From Aralia elata (Eukaryota; Streptophyta; Magnoliopsida; Apiales; Araliaceae), in NCBI GenBank assembly GCA_034770075.1, contig CM068386.1, positions 86,897,265 to 86,961,264 of the forward strand: 64,000 nucleotides of DNA, given 5' to 3'. Shown here one piece after another: positions 10,999 to 23,502 of the stretch. Numbering within the stretch: position 1 is the first letter of the stretch; every line of letters begins with the position of its first letter. Made by a program: the position numbers and the translations under genes. The notes beneath the pieces are model-generated. The model searched no databases and had not been told where the DNA came from. It worked only from the letters and a program-made list of their open reading frames with translations.

Positions 10999-13900
10999 AT
11001 GTCAAACTACTAAGTTGTCACTAGTAACTAGTTGTGTTACGAGAATTTTTGAGAGGCAGATAAGCAGTTCAGAGTTGTTCTAGTGTTGGTGCAAAAGGCT
11101 GGATTCTACGAGGCTCTGGACACCAACACAAAGATCTACACTAGCATGGTTAAGGAGTTCTATCTGAACGTTGTTTGTGCTGATAGTGTCCTCACCACCA
11201 AAATCAAGGGCACTACTCTCCAAGTTGAGGTGATGGAGATAAACCATCACTTTGGGTTCGTGAATGAGGGCATTACGTCCTTTGAAGACATTGATATAAA
11301 GTCTGGGCTGGAGCTGATGGGTTACAAAAAGAATCCACAACTTAAGGGAATGAAGAAGAAGGAATTCCCTCCAAACTATAAGTTCCTTGGCGACATAGTT
11401 GGGAAGTGTATTCTATACAAGGACTCTGCCCATAACTCTATGAGTGAGCTTCAGTTAAAAATAATGACTGCTATAGTGATGAAGAAGCAGATCAACTTCG
11501 GAGCCATACTGCTGGACTGGATATCTGAATGGATATATGATAGTGAGAAGAGGAAGGTCGCAGGCAAGCCAATGCCATATGGGCGGTTCATCAGTATCAT
11601 TCTGAAGAAGAGGATGAAGAAGCTCATTGGGGACCAAGAGGGAGAAGTCCTCACTGTCAACAAGAAGATAACAATGAAGCTCTTCGACAACTGGAAAAAG
11701 AATCCAGTTGAGATTCTCCAATCCAAACAGTTAGAGGGTAGTGAGAAGACCTTCAATGAGGTGCAAAAGCCCGCAATGACCAAGTTGAAGAGAAATGTCG
11801 CAATAATAGAGGAAGAAGCCTCTCCGGGCTCTTCAGCCCCACCAGTTCTTGAGCCACTGGTATCAACTGCCGAAAACCCCCCTCAAAAGAAACTGACGAA
11901 GACCAAGGCTGGTAAGTTGAGGGGGGAGAGCAGAAGTTAGTGAGAATCATATTTTTGATTCAGATGACTTAGAGGAGGTTCCTAGGGACTCTCAGGACAA
12001 GCCAAAGGCCCCTGAAATGAGGGAAAAAGAGAAGGCAATGTCACTTTATTAGCTGGCCAAGTAATAGGGATGGAAAGGAAAGCGTTTAAGGAAATATTCT
12101 ATGAAGCCTCCTTCCAAGTCTATCAGAGAAGCAGCTGAGGAGTTCGTCAAAGAACTTGATCATAAAGGCACTGAAGTGAGGACTAAGATGGTCGTAGAGC
12201 TTGACCTAAGAAAAGATGATGTGATGGTTGAGACGTCTATTGTGCCCGAGCCAACTGTTAGTGATAAGATGGCTGTGATTGCTACTGTGTCAGAGCTACT
12301 ATAAGATGTTAAAGAGACAACTGTGAAGATATCTATTCTCGAGTCAAAGAAGAAGAAGAAGAAGCTAATAAAGATGATAGAAAAGAAGAATGCAGAGAAG
12401 AAAAAGAAGAAAAAAAAAAGAAAAAAGAAGAAGAAAACCCCAGAAGTAGCTCAATCATTTTAGACTATTTCTGATGGGAAGGCAGGGGAACATCAACGCA
12501 GCTCTTTCGATGATTCTTTGAAGCTCACAAAAATCATTGATTCAGTCATTCAAGATATCGAAAAAGAAGCTAGCCTCGTTGTTGTCAAGCCTGAAGATTC
12601 ATCATCTGAGGGGGAACAACTAGGGCCTTCTCAAAGAACCCCTTTAGAATCTACAAAGACAGGGGTAGGTAAAATGTGCATAGTGCTAATGGGCAAGGAG
12701 CTACCAGAGTTCTCTTAGAGACCCTCTCTAAAGTACATCGGTACTGGAGCAGGGCAAATGCGCATTAAGTTCATAGGCAAAGAATTCTTCAATTGCTACA
12801 CTAACTTAGTAGTAGACAGAAGGATAACTATCTATGATTCTGATAATGACCAACTGTTCTACTTCCTGCCTGTAATACCTTTGGTAAGAGCAGTGACTTA
12901 TGGAGATAGAAGCTTCATTACATAGAATTATTCAAGGTTTCCAAACCTTAAGCTCATGGCTCAGAATTTTCCAAGAGTCCTCTCATTCGCCTCCAAAATA
13001 ATTTGTAATGATTCTTCTTTTTTAGGTATATATAATAAAGTTGCCTCCATACTTGATTGTTTATTCTTTATTTATTCTTCTACTCAATCTATTCCTTGAT
13101 ATGAAGAAGTCGTAGAGTCCCACACTACGATTTCTGAGTAATCTTCTAGTCCAAGTTATCAATCCCCGATCGTGGAGTTCCAAAACTTCACGATTGCTGT
13201 ACGAAATATTAAATCTCTGGTTATAGAGTCCCAACACCCTACGATCGATGTACAAATTATTAACTCTCAGATCGTAGAGTCTCAAAACCCTACAATCGAT
13301 GTATATAATACTTCATCTCTTATACACATTTATTCTACATTCAACTCACATGTACAAATACACTCTAAGTCCCCATCTCCTATATCTTCTCCAGTCGTAG
13401 AGTCTCAAAACCTTATGATTGATGATCCTATAAATATTAAATACACTGTTATACCTACAACTTCATATACTCATACTGATATACCGTCCTCCTCAAACCC
13501 TCAAAACTTTGATCTTATCCCTACTCTTTCATCTTTCAATCGGAGTAATAACGATGGTGCTGAAGCCCTAATAGTGCAGATCTTAGAAAGAGTCTCAGTG
13601 GTACCGTTTAAAGCTGAAATGGAAAGAATGCTAGATATTATAGTTGATGAGTGCGTAGAAGGCATTGAGGAAACGACCTTTGGGATACAAAAGGGCTTAA
13701 CTTATATTGCCGAGACTGCTTTAAAGGTTCCAGGAGAAATGTCTAAGGAGTTCGATAAAAGGATTAAAGGTATGGTTAAAATTGTTTCTGATAATCTCAA
13801 CAAGAGGGACGAGATCGTCTTCAAACAAATTGCTGATAATAAAATTGATGTTCTCTCTCTTCAATCCACAAATGCAGAATCAATGAAAATTCTCTCTGAA

Positions 13901-14220
13901 AAGGTGTTCTCCTTCAGCTCTTCACTATCTGACTTTAAAGGCATGGTAATGTAGTCAATGGAGCAAAGTGACAATGTCATGGCTCTTGTTTATCATTAAC
14001 GAGAACAAGTTGATGCCAGACACCAACAAAGTAGAGATAACATTGCCATGTCTAGAAATGAAATGGAGGAGCTTGTTAATGTTATCAGGCAGCTCTAAGA
14101 AGAAGCAAATGCTCTACGTTAAGAAAGAGATGCTGACAAAAAGAGGAGAAAGTAGAGAAAGGGGATATGAGGCGTCCTCAACAACAAACATCAATTCATC
14201 CTCCTCCATCCTCTAGAACA
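10999..14220 (+). pseudogene. Extra gene region behind Copia-1 pol (plant putative transposon-protein type)
   Basis: Starts ATG at 10999 (MSNY) and after three early stops runs open as a 285-codon stretch (11083-11940). This contains KEFYLNV, IKGTTLQVEV and a basic C-terminal half, then frameshifts into 12101-12718 with low-complexity Lys/Glu runs. A further 260-codon open stretch (13172-13954) begins with repeated VVESQNPTIDV-like segments and ends in a likely coiled coil continuing to about 14200. The FY.N...KG pattern resembles the plant putative transposon-protein domain often found in retroelement-derived proteins, and Copia-2 has a counterpart. Sireviruses carry an 'envelope-like' gene in this position; no signal peptide or fusion peptide is seen here, so no such function is claimed. 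Confidence 0.6.
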
Positions 14221-14494
14221 CCTCAGGCACTCCCTATAGGTCATATCCATTCCTCCTTTTCAAGGCCTGAATCGTCGAGCACAGTGACTTCTACCGGCAC
14301 GTGACTCCCGCCTGGTGACCCCATGTTTATCAATAGAAATCTTCAAGGGGTTCATATTGAAGGGAAAAAAAAGATTTAACATGCCTGATCTTGGCCCATG
14401 GGATTCAATGGAGGAAATTTAGAGAAGAGATGCTAAAGCTAGAGAGAGATACATAAGGTGGATTGAAGCTGAGAAGAGAGATCCTCCAAAGAGC

Positions 14495-14733
14495 AAGAGG
14501 GGGAGAAGATAGGTAAATAAAGAGGTATAAAGTGTATATCCATTCATTCTAAATTTTTATAATTTTCCATACTTTGTAAAATTCTTTGATTAAATCAATA
14601 AATTCATTTTTTTGCTCTAGCAATACAGTCACTCACTATATTTTACTTGTGTTTACTTTTAAAGTACTTTGCATCGTAGAATTGATGAATGCTCTGAAAT
14701 TACTGGTTTTATCATCATCAAATAGGAGGAGAT
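14495..14733 (+). other. Copia-1 polypurine tracts
   Basis: Purine runs at about 14496-14510 (agcaagagggggagaag) and directly before the 3' LTR (ataggaggagat, ending 14733). Tandem use of purine tracts is described for Sireviruses. The second tract defines the 3' LTR start. Confidence 0.6.
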
Positions 14734-16459
14734 TGGTAGGAATTGTATATTTGATTTGACGATTATAAGATAAAATTATTATATATTTGTACCAGTAGCT
14801 TTTGTAAAGTTCTTAAATAAGAATATGATGTTCAAGGACATAGAATAGAAGATCAAACTTGTTAGGTTGATCTATTGAGCTGAATATATGTATAGATGAT
14901 AGGTCTGAATCGATCGTATAGTCAGAATCAAACGATCGTAAAGCTGCTATGAGGAATTGGAAAGTCCATTGAAGATCGCAGAGTCAGCAAAGCTATCATA
15001 AGCATCCAGAGCAAGATCGCAAAGTTTGCCAGGAGTTCGTAAAGTTAAATCAAGATCGCAGAGTCTGCAGAAAATATCGTAGAGTTCACTCTAAGATCGT
15101 AAGGTGGAGCAAAGATTGCAAAGTCTACCAGGAGTTTGTAAAGTTAAATCATGATCGCAGAGTTTGCAGAAAAATCATAAAGTTCACTCTAAGTTCGTAA
15201 GGTGGAGCAAAGATCATAGAGTATGCCATGAGTTCGTAAGGTTAAATCAAGATCGCAGATTCTGTAGAAAAATCGTAGCATTCACTCTAAAATCATAAGG
15301 TGGATCAAAGATTGTAGAGTCTGCTCAAAGATCGTAAAGTAGATCGTAGAGTGTCTCTTAATTCGTAGAGCAAGCCGATCGTAGAGTACAGAATGTTGAG
15401 TGAATCAAGACAAAAACTCTGTGATCTCTATGAAGCTCTAGGATCAGCCAAAGTCATAAAGCATGTCAGGTCTGACATGAGACTAACATTGAGTAGCCTT
15501 GCAGAGTGAAGAACCTCAGATGTTTGCCGATTATCCTAAGTTCAAATTAAAGATCAGATCAAGTTGTGTCTAACAACTAGTTTAGCTATGGGATATCACC
15601 CACATGGTAGGTGCTGCAGTAGTCAGAAGTGACCTATGAGAGCCAAAAGTAAGCTGACACATTCTCCCTAAAAGTCAACATCAAATATCTTCTAGGATCA
15701 GAGCATTAAATGCACAACAATAAGTTTTCAATGGGAAAATATCTAGGACTTTTATAAAAGGGAGCAAAGATTCAATCAAATAATATGAATCACGAACTTC
15801 AAGTTGAATTGCTGCCCAATCTCCAAGAAAAGCTCAACTCTGCGAAATCGAGAACAACTTGTTCTGCTAGAAAGTCTTTAAGAAGTTATGCTCAACGTAA
15901 CTTAATTGCACCTCAAAAATCACCTTTCTCATTGTGATTCGCTGGTCTAAGTGACCACTTGTTACCAAGTCTTAGTGACTTGAAGAGTTTTTTGTGAACC
16001 GGTTTGAGTGACCTGGTCTTAATGACTCTTTGTCAAGTCTTAGTGACTTGAAAGAATCTAAGTGATTCATTATTGTAATAGATCTTAGTGATCTGATCTA
16101 AGTGATTAACCCCCTACATCCTTAGTGGATTTCTAACTCGTAGAGTAGAAGAATGGACTAGGAGTTTTTTATGCTTTGAACCACTTAAAAATTTCTTGTC
16201 TCATTTACTTTTCAACACTTATATTTCTGCATCTAATTTTTATATTTGTTTGTGACTTAATTCCATAAAGACTAAATTTAGAGCTGAGATTTTTCTCAAA
16301 TCTTTAAAGGGATTTTTCAAACTAATATTTCACTGTGCATAAGTAATTAAATTTGTTTAATTAATTATCAGGTAATACTTTATTTAAAATAAAAAGTTTT
16401 AAAAATCTATTCAACCCCCCAATTTCTAGATCTTATCTGCGTGCCTTTGGGATACAACA
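14734..16459 (+). repeat. Copia-1 3' LTR
   Basis: 1726 bp, TGGTAGGAATTG to GGGATACAACA. It carries the 98-bp tandem repeat (units at 15014, 15114, 15212 and partial 15310) and the TCTNAGTGAY array. The following TTTTG (16460-16464) completes the target duplication. Confidence 0.92.
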
Positions 16460-16464
16460 TTTTG

Positions 16465-16940
16465 CACCACGTATACCTTGCATTTATAGTGTTTCTACAC
16501 CATCTCAATAGGGTTACAACTCCTAATAGGAATTATATAAAAAGATCCTACTAGAAAAAGTAAGTACTATGCAAGTGTTAGTATTGGATATGGTAACTAC
16601 ATGATGCCTTTGTTGGCAAGATAATGACCTAAGCCTATTGGACTTAGGAGTTTATTATGGGCGTTTGGGATATAATGGCCTGGAATTGGGACCAATTTGG
16701 ACAACCTATTATATAAAATGCACAGCCTAACATTGCCCCTCACTCCTTTAGAGAATGAATGAAGTGGAAGAGTATAATAAAAATGGGCTTCAGGAGCCCG
16801 AAGGGTTTATCAACACTGAAGGCAAAACCCAAGTAGAATGGGAGCTAGAATATATTTAATAGTTGCTCATTGGATCAAGCCCAATTGCGATAACCATGGC
16901 ATTCTAGTTATCTTCATATAAATCATCCACTCGGAGGGAG
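16465..16940 (+). repeat. R1 copy B, right half
   Basis: Resumes the R1 repeat with caccacgtataccttgcatt, matching copy A at 1977 onward (cacctcatgcaccttgtatt). It includes the TAACATTGCCCCTCACTCC block (16719-16745) and GCTAGAATATATTTAATAG (16846-16864). The MULE transposase frame begins just after it. Confidence 0.65.
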
Positions 16941-16949
16941 GCCACTTGA

Positions 16950-18899
16950 TCTGATGAGGATGAGGTGTCTGTTTAGAGAAGTTATCCTACTCGTTTCAAT
17001 GTAGATGATCAAAGACCCTATTTCAGTTTGGGAATGACATTTTCTAGTGCACCTGAAGTTAGGGAATCCATAGAAAAGTATGTTATTTCTAGGGGAGTGG
17101 CATTAAAATATGTGAAAAGTGAACCATATAGAATAAGGGTCCAGTGTGAGGTGGGGTGTCCTTTTGTCTTGTATGTGTCAAAGGACAGTTATAACCTTGG
17201 GTTGACAGTCAAGACTTTAGTCTCAGACCACAATTGTTATAGGATTTTCAGTAACCCTAGGGTTTCAATAAAGTTCTTGGCCAAGCTTTACAAATAGAAA
17301 ATTGTTGAGAAGCATGACTACGAGATCAAATACCTCAAAAAGATGTTGCGATAGAATGGAGAGTGAATGTTGGCTTTTCCAAGTGCAAGAGAGCCAGGAG
17401 GATGGTTATCGATGAATTCGCAAGGAGCTTTACTACTGAATATTATGAGTTAGAGGCTTCTGCAGCAGAACTCTTGAGAAGTAATCCAGGCTCTAAAGTA
17501 CAAGTGGAGTTGTGTAGAGATGATTTAAGGGAATGGAGAATAGTATTTAAAAGAATGTTTGTTTGTTTAGATGCGTGCAAGAGAGGTTGGAAGGAAGGAT
17601 GTATGCCTATTATTGGCCTTGATTGGTGTTTTTTGAAGACACGGTATAAGGGGGAATTACTTGTAGCTCTAGGAAGAGATGGGGATTAGAAGAATTTTTC
17701 CATAGCTTGGGCATGTGTGAAGAGTGAAACTAAGGTCAACTGGACTTGGTTTCTGACTTTGTTGCAAGAACAGCTTGATTTAAGAGATGGAAGTCAGTAC
17801 ATTGTGATCTCTGATATGCAAAAGGTATGAATGTTTTAATATTTCTAACTTTTAATATTTTTTTATGTCAATTTGTTACTTATGAATGTCAATTTGTAGC
17901 AATATGTAACTTTTAATGTTTTACTTGTAGGGTTTAATACAATATGTTATTGATATACTTCCTGAGGCTGAGCACAGATGGTGTGCTCACCATATATATG
18001 CAAATTGTTCTAAGAAACACAGAGGTGGAGAGTTGAAGAGGAAATTTTGGAATGCATCCTGGTCCACCTTTGACGAAGAATTTAAGGACAACATGAAGTT
18101 GCTTGGTGAGATGAGTTCACAGGGAACAATGGATCTCATGAATTATCCACCTCATACATGGTGCAGAGCCTACTTTAGTAGCAGAAGTAAATCATGGCAG
18201 TAGATAACAAAATGCTGAAAAGTTTCAACTCCTGAATTCTTGATGCCAGGCACAAGCTAATTAGGTCTATGATGAACTTCATTAGGAAAAAAAACCATGA
18301 GTAGGTTGGGAATTCTTGGGCCAACATGTGAGAAGTGGATCAACTATTTCAGTCATTACAGCAATGAAATTTTTCAGACAAACAAAGACAAAGCAGTTGG
18401 TTGTGCTATGCTCTTTAATGGAGACACAGGTTATGAGATCAGTGAGGGTGAGGACACCCACACTTTGTTCTTGGACAAGAAATCTTCCACATGTAGGGCA
18501 TGGGATCTCTCTGGAATTTCATGACAACATGCTATATGTGCTCTAGTTTGCAACAAGCAGGACCCTATGGACCATATTTCAAGTTGGTATAAAAAAGATA
18601 TATACAAAGCTGCTTACAAGTATAAGATTATACCAGTGAGAGGGAAGAGATTCTACCAACTGGATAAGTATCTCCCAGTAGAGCCACCAAAGGTTGAAAA
18701 GAACAGGGGAAGGCCTAAGACTAAGACAAGAAGAGAAAAAACTGAGGTTAGGCCAAAAAATACAGGCACAAAGCTATCCAAGAAAGGCAAACCAATCACA
18801 TGCAGTATGTGTAAGCAGCAAAGACACAATAAAGCTAGCTGCCAAAAGGTAATACCACAAGAATCAATTGAATTTGCTAAAATGCTTTTATTGATGTAA
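16950..18899 (+). pseudogene. MULE (Mutator-like) transposase, decayed
   Basis: N-terminal segment (SYPTRFNVDDQRPYFSLGM) and the MuDR DNA-binding region (FSSAPEVRESIEKYVISRGV) lie at 16953-17297. The frame then shifts to 17363-17824 with the MULE catalytic domain: Asp in GLDWCFLKTRY (17621) and Asp in VISDMQKG (17812). An intron with GT/AG ends at 17825-17930 falls inside the conserved D-MQKG-L motif. Exon 2 continues LIQYVIDILPEAEHRWCAHH. A zinc-knuckle-like CSMCKQQRHNKASC is at 18801-18842. Stops and frameshifts occur at 16974, between 17297 and 17363, at 17687 and after 18200. No clear TIRs were found. Confidence 0.85.
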
Positions 18900-19985
18900 T
18901 GCATTTGGTGTAATTATGTACTACATTTGGTGTAATTATGTACTGCATTTGATGTAATACATTTGGTGTATATTAGAATCAAAGCCAATTAAAAGGAGAA
19001 GCTCAAAGAAAAGACAATCTTAACCTAGAAATGCAAGCCAATCATAAAACAGTAAGATCATGTACTTCAAGATTAGCCAGGAGTGCACCTGCAAGTTCAA
19101 GGCCTTCAAAATTACAAGTTCGAGCTGCTGCAAGAGCTCACTCTAGGAACCAATCCAGTCATGGTGAAGGTGTTGGGTTAGTCTATGATGACAACATTGG
19201 TTCAATAACATTCAGGGTAATTTGAGTGATATGTGCTTCATTATGATTAATATAATATGATATGCAAGCTTCTGATTGCTATGATGTTATGTGTTATATA
19301 CATGTAGAGTGACACATCATCAAATATTCTTCATGAAAGAAGTCAGACACAACCAGTTATAGTTGACCTTAACACCAGATTTATAATCCCTAATGAAGCT
19401 TAATTTAGAGTATAAAAGGCTACAAACAAAGCATCAACTTTAGTTAGCAGTAGAAGAATCAACCGCAGAGGTGATGGTGGCCCTATTAACATGTCCAACA
19501 TGCCATTCATACCTTCAGGACTGCAATAGAGGGGTAGAAGTTGTATCATTACCACGCAGCTTATGGCAGATAGGGATACAAGAATGGGTAGGAGTAACAA
19601 GTCACAAGGAATGCCACCTAGTAGCAGTGGAGATAACTGAACTTCTTAATGTTGTGGCTGTTTAGGAAATTAAACATTAGACTTATCTTATAAATATTGT
19701 TAATGTTGTTTGAACAAATGACTAAGTATTGTGTTTTTAGCACTAAGTAATATATTTTGGACAATTTTTAAGTGTTTATGCTCAGTTAAGGTGTGTAATG
19801 AACATATTTATGCTTCTAGTTTAATTAAAGCAGACTCTATTGCATTTGCTCAACCTCAATTTGTTCAATTGTTGTCTTTGGTTTCATTTAACATTTGTTG
19901 TATTGAACTTGCACAACTCATTCACGATGATACACAAAAAGGACTTCCATTAAACAAGTTCAACAATTCTTTGACATTGAGTTAA
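18900..19985 (+). other. MULE 3' tail region, decayed
   Basis: Begins with a short direct repeat (tgyatttggtgtaattatgtac, about 18900-18965) and then Arg/Ser-rich open stretches (19031-19225) of the kind found at MULE protein C-termini. Nothing beyond that can be supported; no terminal inverted repeat is seen. Confidence 0.35.
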
Positions 19986-20014
19986 CAGGCCAAAATACTG
20001 CAGAACAGATCTTT

Positions 20015-20190
20015 TTCTATTCTAAGTCCTTGTACATCATATTCATTTAAGGACTTTACAAAACCTAATGTTACAAACATGCTTTGATCGGATAGATATT
20101 CATTCAGCTTAGATCAACCTAACATATTTTATCTTCTAAGTCATTGTACATATATTTCATTAAGGACTTTATAAGGCTTTACCGGTACGA
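20015..20190 (-). repeat. Antisense fragments of a Copia-1-type LTR
   Basis: Two neighbouring segments (about 20015-20060 and 20105-20190) read, on the minus strand, like the first 130 bases of the Copia-1 LTR: accagtagcttttataaagc, then TGATGTACAAACACTTAGAA, then TTGTTAGGTTGATCTA. They are short, diverged and duplicated. Confidence 0.6.
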
Positions 20191-20315
20191 ATGTTTTTCT
20201 TAACCTTTTGTTATCAATCAAATCATATATACTGAATAATAGTAATCTCATGCAGATCTTATAACATTCTCCCTTATGATAATGGACTAGATGATCGCAT
20301 GCAGATTCCCAACAT

Positions 20316-20392
20316 GTTGTTTAGAGGTGTATGTTTGTGTTGGATCGTGAACACTGGATTCAGGTATGAGTACCCGAATTTGGGGGTGTCAC
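20316..20392 (+). repeat. 3' end fragment of a gypsy-type LTR
   Basis: Ends CCGAATTTGGGGGTGTCAC(A), closely matching the final ~80 bases of the solo LTR at 47365-50636 (CTGAATTTGGGGGTGTCACA). Copia-2 starts immediately after it. Confidence 0.65.
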
Positions 20393-22144
20393 AGACTTGG
20401 TCATATTCTATCCTTATGTTTTGATGATGACTTTTATAATCTACTAAATCCTTTATTGTGCAATTTCAGGAACTTGATGGAATAAAAGAATTCTTGGTGG
20501 CTGTTCATAAGGAATCAAAGATTTGAAGACATTTAAGTCTCTAGAAATTAAATGTAAGGTCATTGCAGTAATCATTTTTCAATTAAGGCTCTAGGGCATT
20601 TCATTTGCATTTAATAAGGAATTGCATTTAATATGGAATTGTATTTAATATAGAAAAAGTCTAAAAATAAAAGAAAGGCTCATTGTTAAAATTATGTAAT
20701 TCGACTTTTATAAAAGAAAAACTAACAGACTCGTTAAAATTTATTTTTTATCTGCTGCCTAGTTGGTGTTGATTAGATTTGTGGTAATTGATACTTCCCA
20801 TGAATAAGGCTAAATTGTTTTTATTAAGATCCTTGCCGTAAATCAAGCTTTTAAAATCCTTCTAGAAATCCGGTTAATTTTAATGACCTAGATATTATCT
20901 ATAGATTGGGTAATGACCAAAGGTAATTGGTGTTATCAAATTAATGATCCAACCGTTTAACAAGTAATGATGACATTGGAAAAAGGTATAAGTCCCTTCT
21001 TTTCAGGAGAAGACAAAAGTAATGATGACAATGCTTAGTTGGTAAAAAGGAGAAGTACCTTCCTTTTAAGAGAAGTCAAGCGTATTAAATGTTACTGATG
21101 AGTTGGTAAAGAGGATATGACCTTTTTCTCTTTCTTCCTGACTTACGCCTATGAAGTGAATGTTATATAATACTTGATAAAGGCATAATGATTTCTTTTC
21201 AACGGTCATAAAAATAATCCAAGTCTATAAAAGGAAGTCGCTTGTCCAGGAAGAAACAAACACGATACAAAACTTGAAAAGAAAATTATAATAGCATACT
21301 GTGTTGGAAATTCCAAGCTGATGTGCACTGAAAATATCTAATGTTTTTCTAGATTTATTTTGTGAGCAAGAACTGGTAATATCTTTTTAATATTAATCAT
21401 TGCATTTCTAGTTGAGCCTTGCATTATGAATTGATTATTTGCTTTGATCATAGTAATTCTTAAATTGTAATTTCTATTTTGAATAGACTAAGGTTTAGTC
21501 TAGAGAGTTCTAATCCGGTTTGGATTAGGTATTTACAAACAGGTTCGAGTAAGCATAAGTGCTTAAGAGTGCATAGGTGCACACGGAGCAAAAGTGCTCA
21601 AGTAACTTAATATTTTGAGAAACTTAGTTTGTAAAAAATTCAAATTGTAATTCAAGTGAATTAATAAAAAGTCTCCAATACTAGTTGGTATTGGACGTGG
21701 AGTAGGCCACTAGAATAGAGGTTAGGGGCCGAACCACGTAAAAATTCTCTGTGTTCTTGTGCTTGATTCTGTTTGTTTTATTTGCTTACTTGAAAATTGA
21801 TTTTGAATTGAAAAACATAGTTGATCAAGATACAAATCAGTTTAATAAATTATATTATTAAACTGGTATTTGAATAATATATTAGGATTATCAATTTTGT
21901 AAGCCAAGAACAAAATATAAAATTCTCCACTGTTAATCCAGTAAACTGAATTCATAAATATAGCATACTACATTGATTGATCTAACAAGCTGAATTCTTA
22001 AATACAACATACTACATTGATTAATCCAGCAAGCTGAATTCTAAAATATAACATACTGCATTGTCAGCAAGAAAAATAAAAATTGGATATCGTTTGTTCC
22101 CACACTTATTCAACCCCCTTCTAAGTGTGTCTATCTGAATTTCA
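20393..22144 (+). repeat. Copia-2 5' LTR
   Basis: 1752 bp, beginning (A)GACTTGGTCATATTC where the 3' copy has TGACTTGG, and ending CTATCTGAATTTCA. A TATA box (tctataaaagg) lies at 21224-21234. It lacks a ~110-base block present in the 3' LTR at 29459-29570. Confidence 0.88.
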
Positions 22145-22210
22145 TTTGGTATTAGAGTTTGGCTCTACTTATCTTGGTCTTAAAGGTGACTTGTAGGGAA
22201 AGCTTCTAGC

Positions 22211-23195
22211 ATGACACAATTCGGGAACAACTTTCAAGAAGATCAATCAACTAATAGACCTCCTCTACTGTATGGAGCTAAAAATTACAACTTCTGAAAA
22301 TTTCGAATAAGGATCTACCTTAAAATTGGGAATGGTGGGTCGTGGAGAATGGTCCTGTTATTCCAAGGAAAGAAGAAGGCACTCCAAAGACTCTATTAGA
22401 GATGGACTCAACTGAAACCTACATGGCTTCATATGATTTAAAAGCTATGAACACACTTCTAAGAGACATGGTGCAATTCGAGATAGATAAAGTTTCCTCA
22501 TGCAACACGACTAAGGAGATATGGGATACCTTGATAGGGAGCCATGAAGGTACTTCGAAAGTGAGAGAAGTCATACTAAGTATGCTCATGCATGACTATG
22601 AAATGTTCAAGCTCGAAAAGGATGAAACCATCAAAATGGCTTAAACATGATTTCTAGTTCTTATGAATTCCTTAAAGCTACTTGATAAATCAATTCCACA
22701 AAGCAAAGTCAACCGTAAGCTACTTTGAGCTATGCCTAAGAGGTTTGCTTCTAAAGTTACTACTGTTCAAGATTCTATTAACATTTCTTCTATGGACACA
22801 TTAACTTGATTTAGTGAATTAGAAGAATATGAACATCAATTAAAAAGATATGATGATGAGGAGAAAACCCCTCGAAGGAAAGTGTTAGCTCTTAATGCAG
22901 GAAATGAAGAAGAACTTGATGATAATTCGGATGAAGAAATAGCCATGATCTCAAGGCGACTCAATGGACTATTACAAAGGAAGAATAAGAGAAAGAATGC
23001 ATTCACTCAAAATAAGTTCAAGGGAAAGCAAAACGAAGATACATGTTCTGAGTGCGGACGTCCGAGCCATTTCAAAAAAGATTGCTTCCAACTGAAGAAC
23101 AAAGGCAAACCAAGCTACAAAGACAATAAAAATAAAGCTCTCGTTACTTGGAGTGATGATGATGAGTCCAATGTGGAAATTGATGCAAATGACTA
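22211..23195 (+). pseudogene. gag: Copia-2 gag with CCHC zinc knuckle (broken)
   Basis: ATG at 22211 (MTQFGNNFQEDQ); a TGA stands where NFW is expected, then the frame shifts to the 22342-22644 stretch. A stop after DETIKMA and a second shift precede 22882-23196, which carries the zinc knuckle CSECGRPSHFKKDC. The core matches UBN2-type plant copia gag proteins. Confidence 0.85.
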
Positions 23196-23502
23196 AATAG
23201 CGCAAATATGCTTCATGGGACTCGAGGGTGAATCAAGTGAAGTATTTGTTTTTAATTATAACCTCTTGAAACAAGAAAATGAAAAATTAAAAGAAAAGAA
23301 TGGTTATTTAAAAGACTTAGTAAATACGTTAATGAGTGAAATTGATTTATTAATAGATGAAAAGAAAGAAATTGAAAATAGGTAATGGTAATGGTAAAGA
23401 AAGAAACTGAAAATAAGTAAAATAGGTAATGGTAAAGTTAACATCAATAATGTTTATCTTGTTAATGGGCTTGAATTTAATCTTATAAGTGTTAGTCAAT
23501 TA
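23196..23502 (+). pseudogene. Copia-2 linker and remnant of protease
   Basis: After a TAA, a Lys/Glu-rich linker (NLLKQENEKLKEKNG) runs to about 23388. The sequence then stutters through repeated aggtaatggtaa units and joins IGNGKVNINNVYLVNG, the C-terminal edge of the protease. The DSGCSRH active-site segment normally between them is missing. Confidence 0.75.

Larger units (their letters stand above)
4090..16459 (+). mobile_element. Copia-1: decayed Ty1/copia element with extra 3' gene region
   Basis: A 12.37 kb LTR retrotransposon with LTRs at 4090-5806 and 14734-16459, both starting TG and ending ACA. The primer-binding site TGGTATCAGAGC (5809-5820) matches the initiator methionine tRNA type used by most copia elements, and a purine-rich tract lies just before the 3' LTR. 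The target duplication TTTTG is perfect (4085-4089 and 16460-16464). Order is gag, protease, integrase, RT, RNase H, so it is Ty1/copia. About 4 kb of further sense coding remnants behind pol, long LTRs and more than one purine-rich tract point to the Sirevirus lineage (family knowledge). It is dead: many stops, frameshifts, a protease active-site change and loss of the RT catalytic core. Confidence 0.93.

Noticed and set aside
11451..11783. Minus-strand frames opposite the Copia-1 extra gene
   Set aside because: Shadows of the plus-strand open region, which has the domain pattern.
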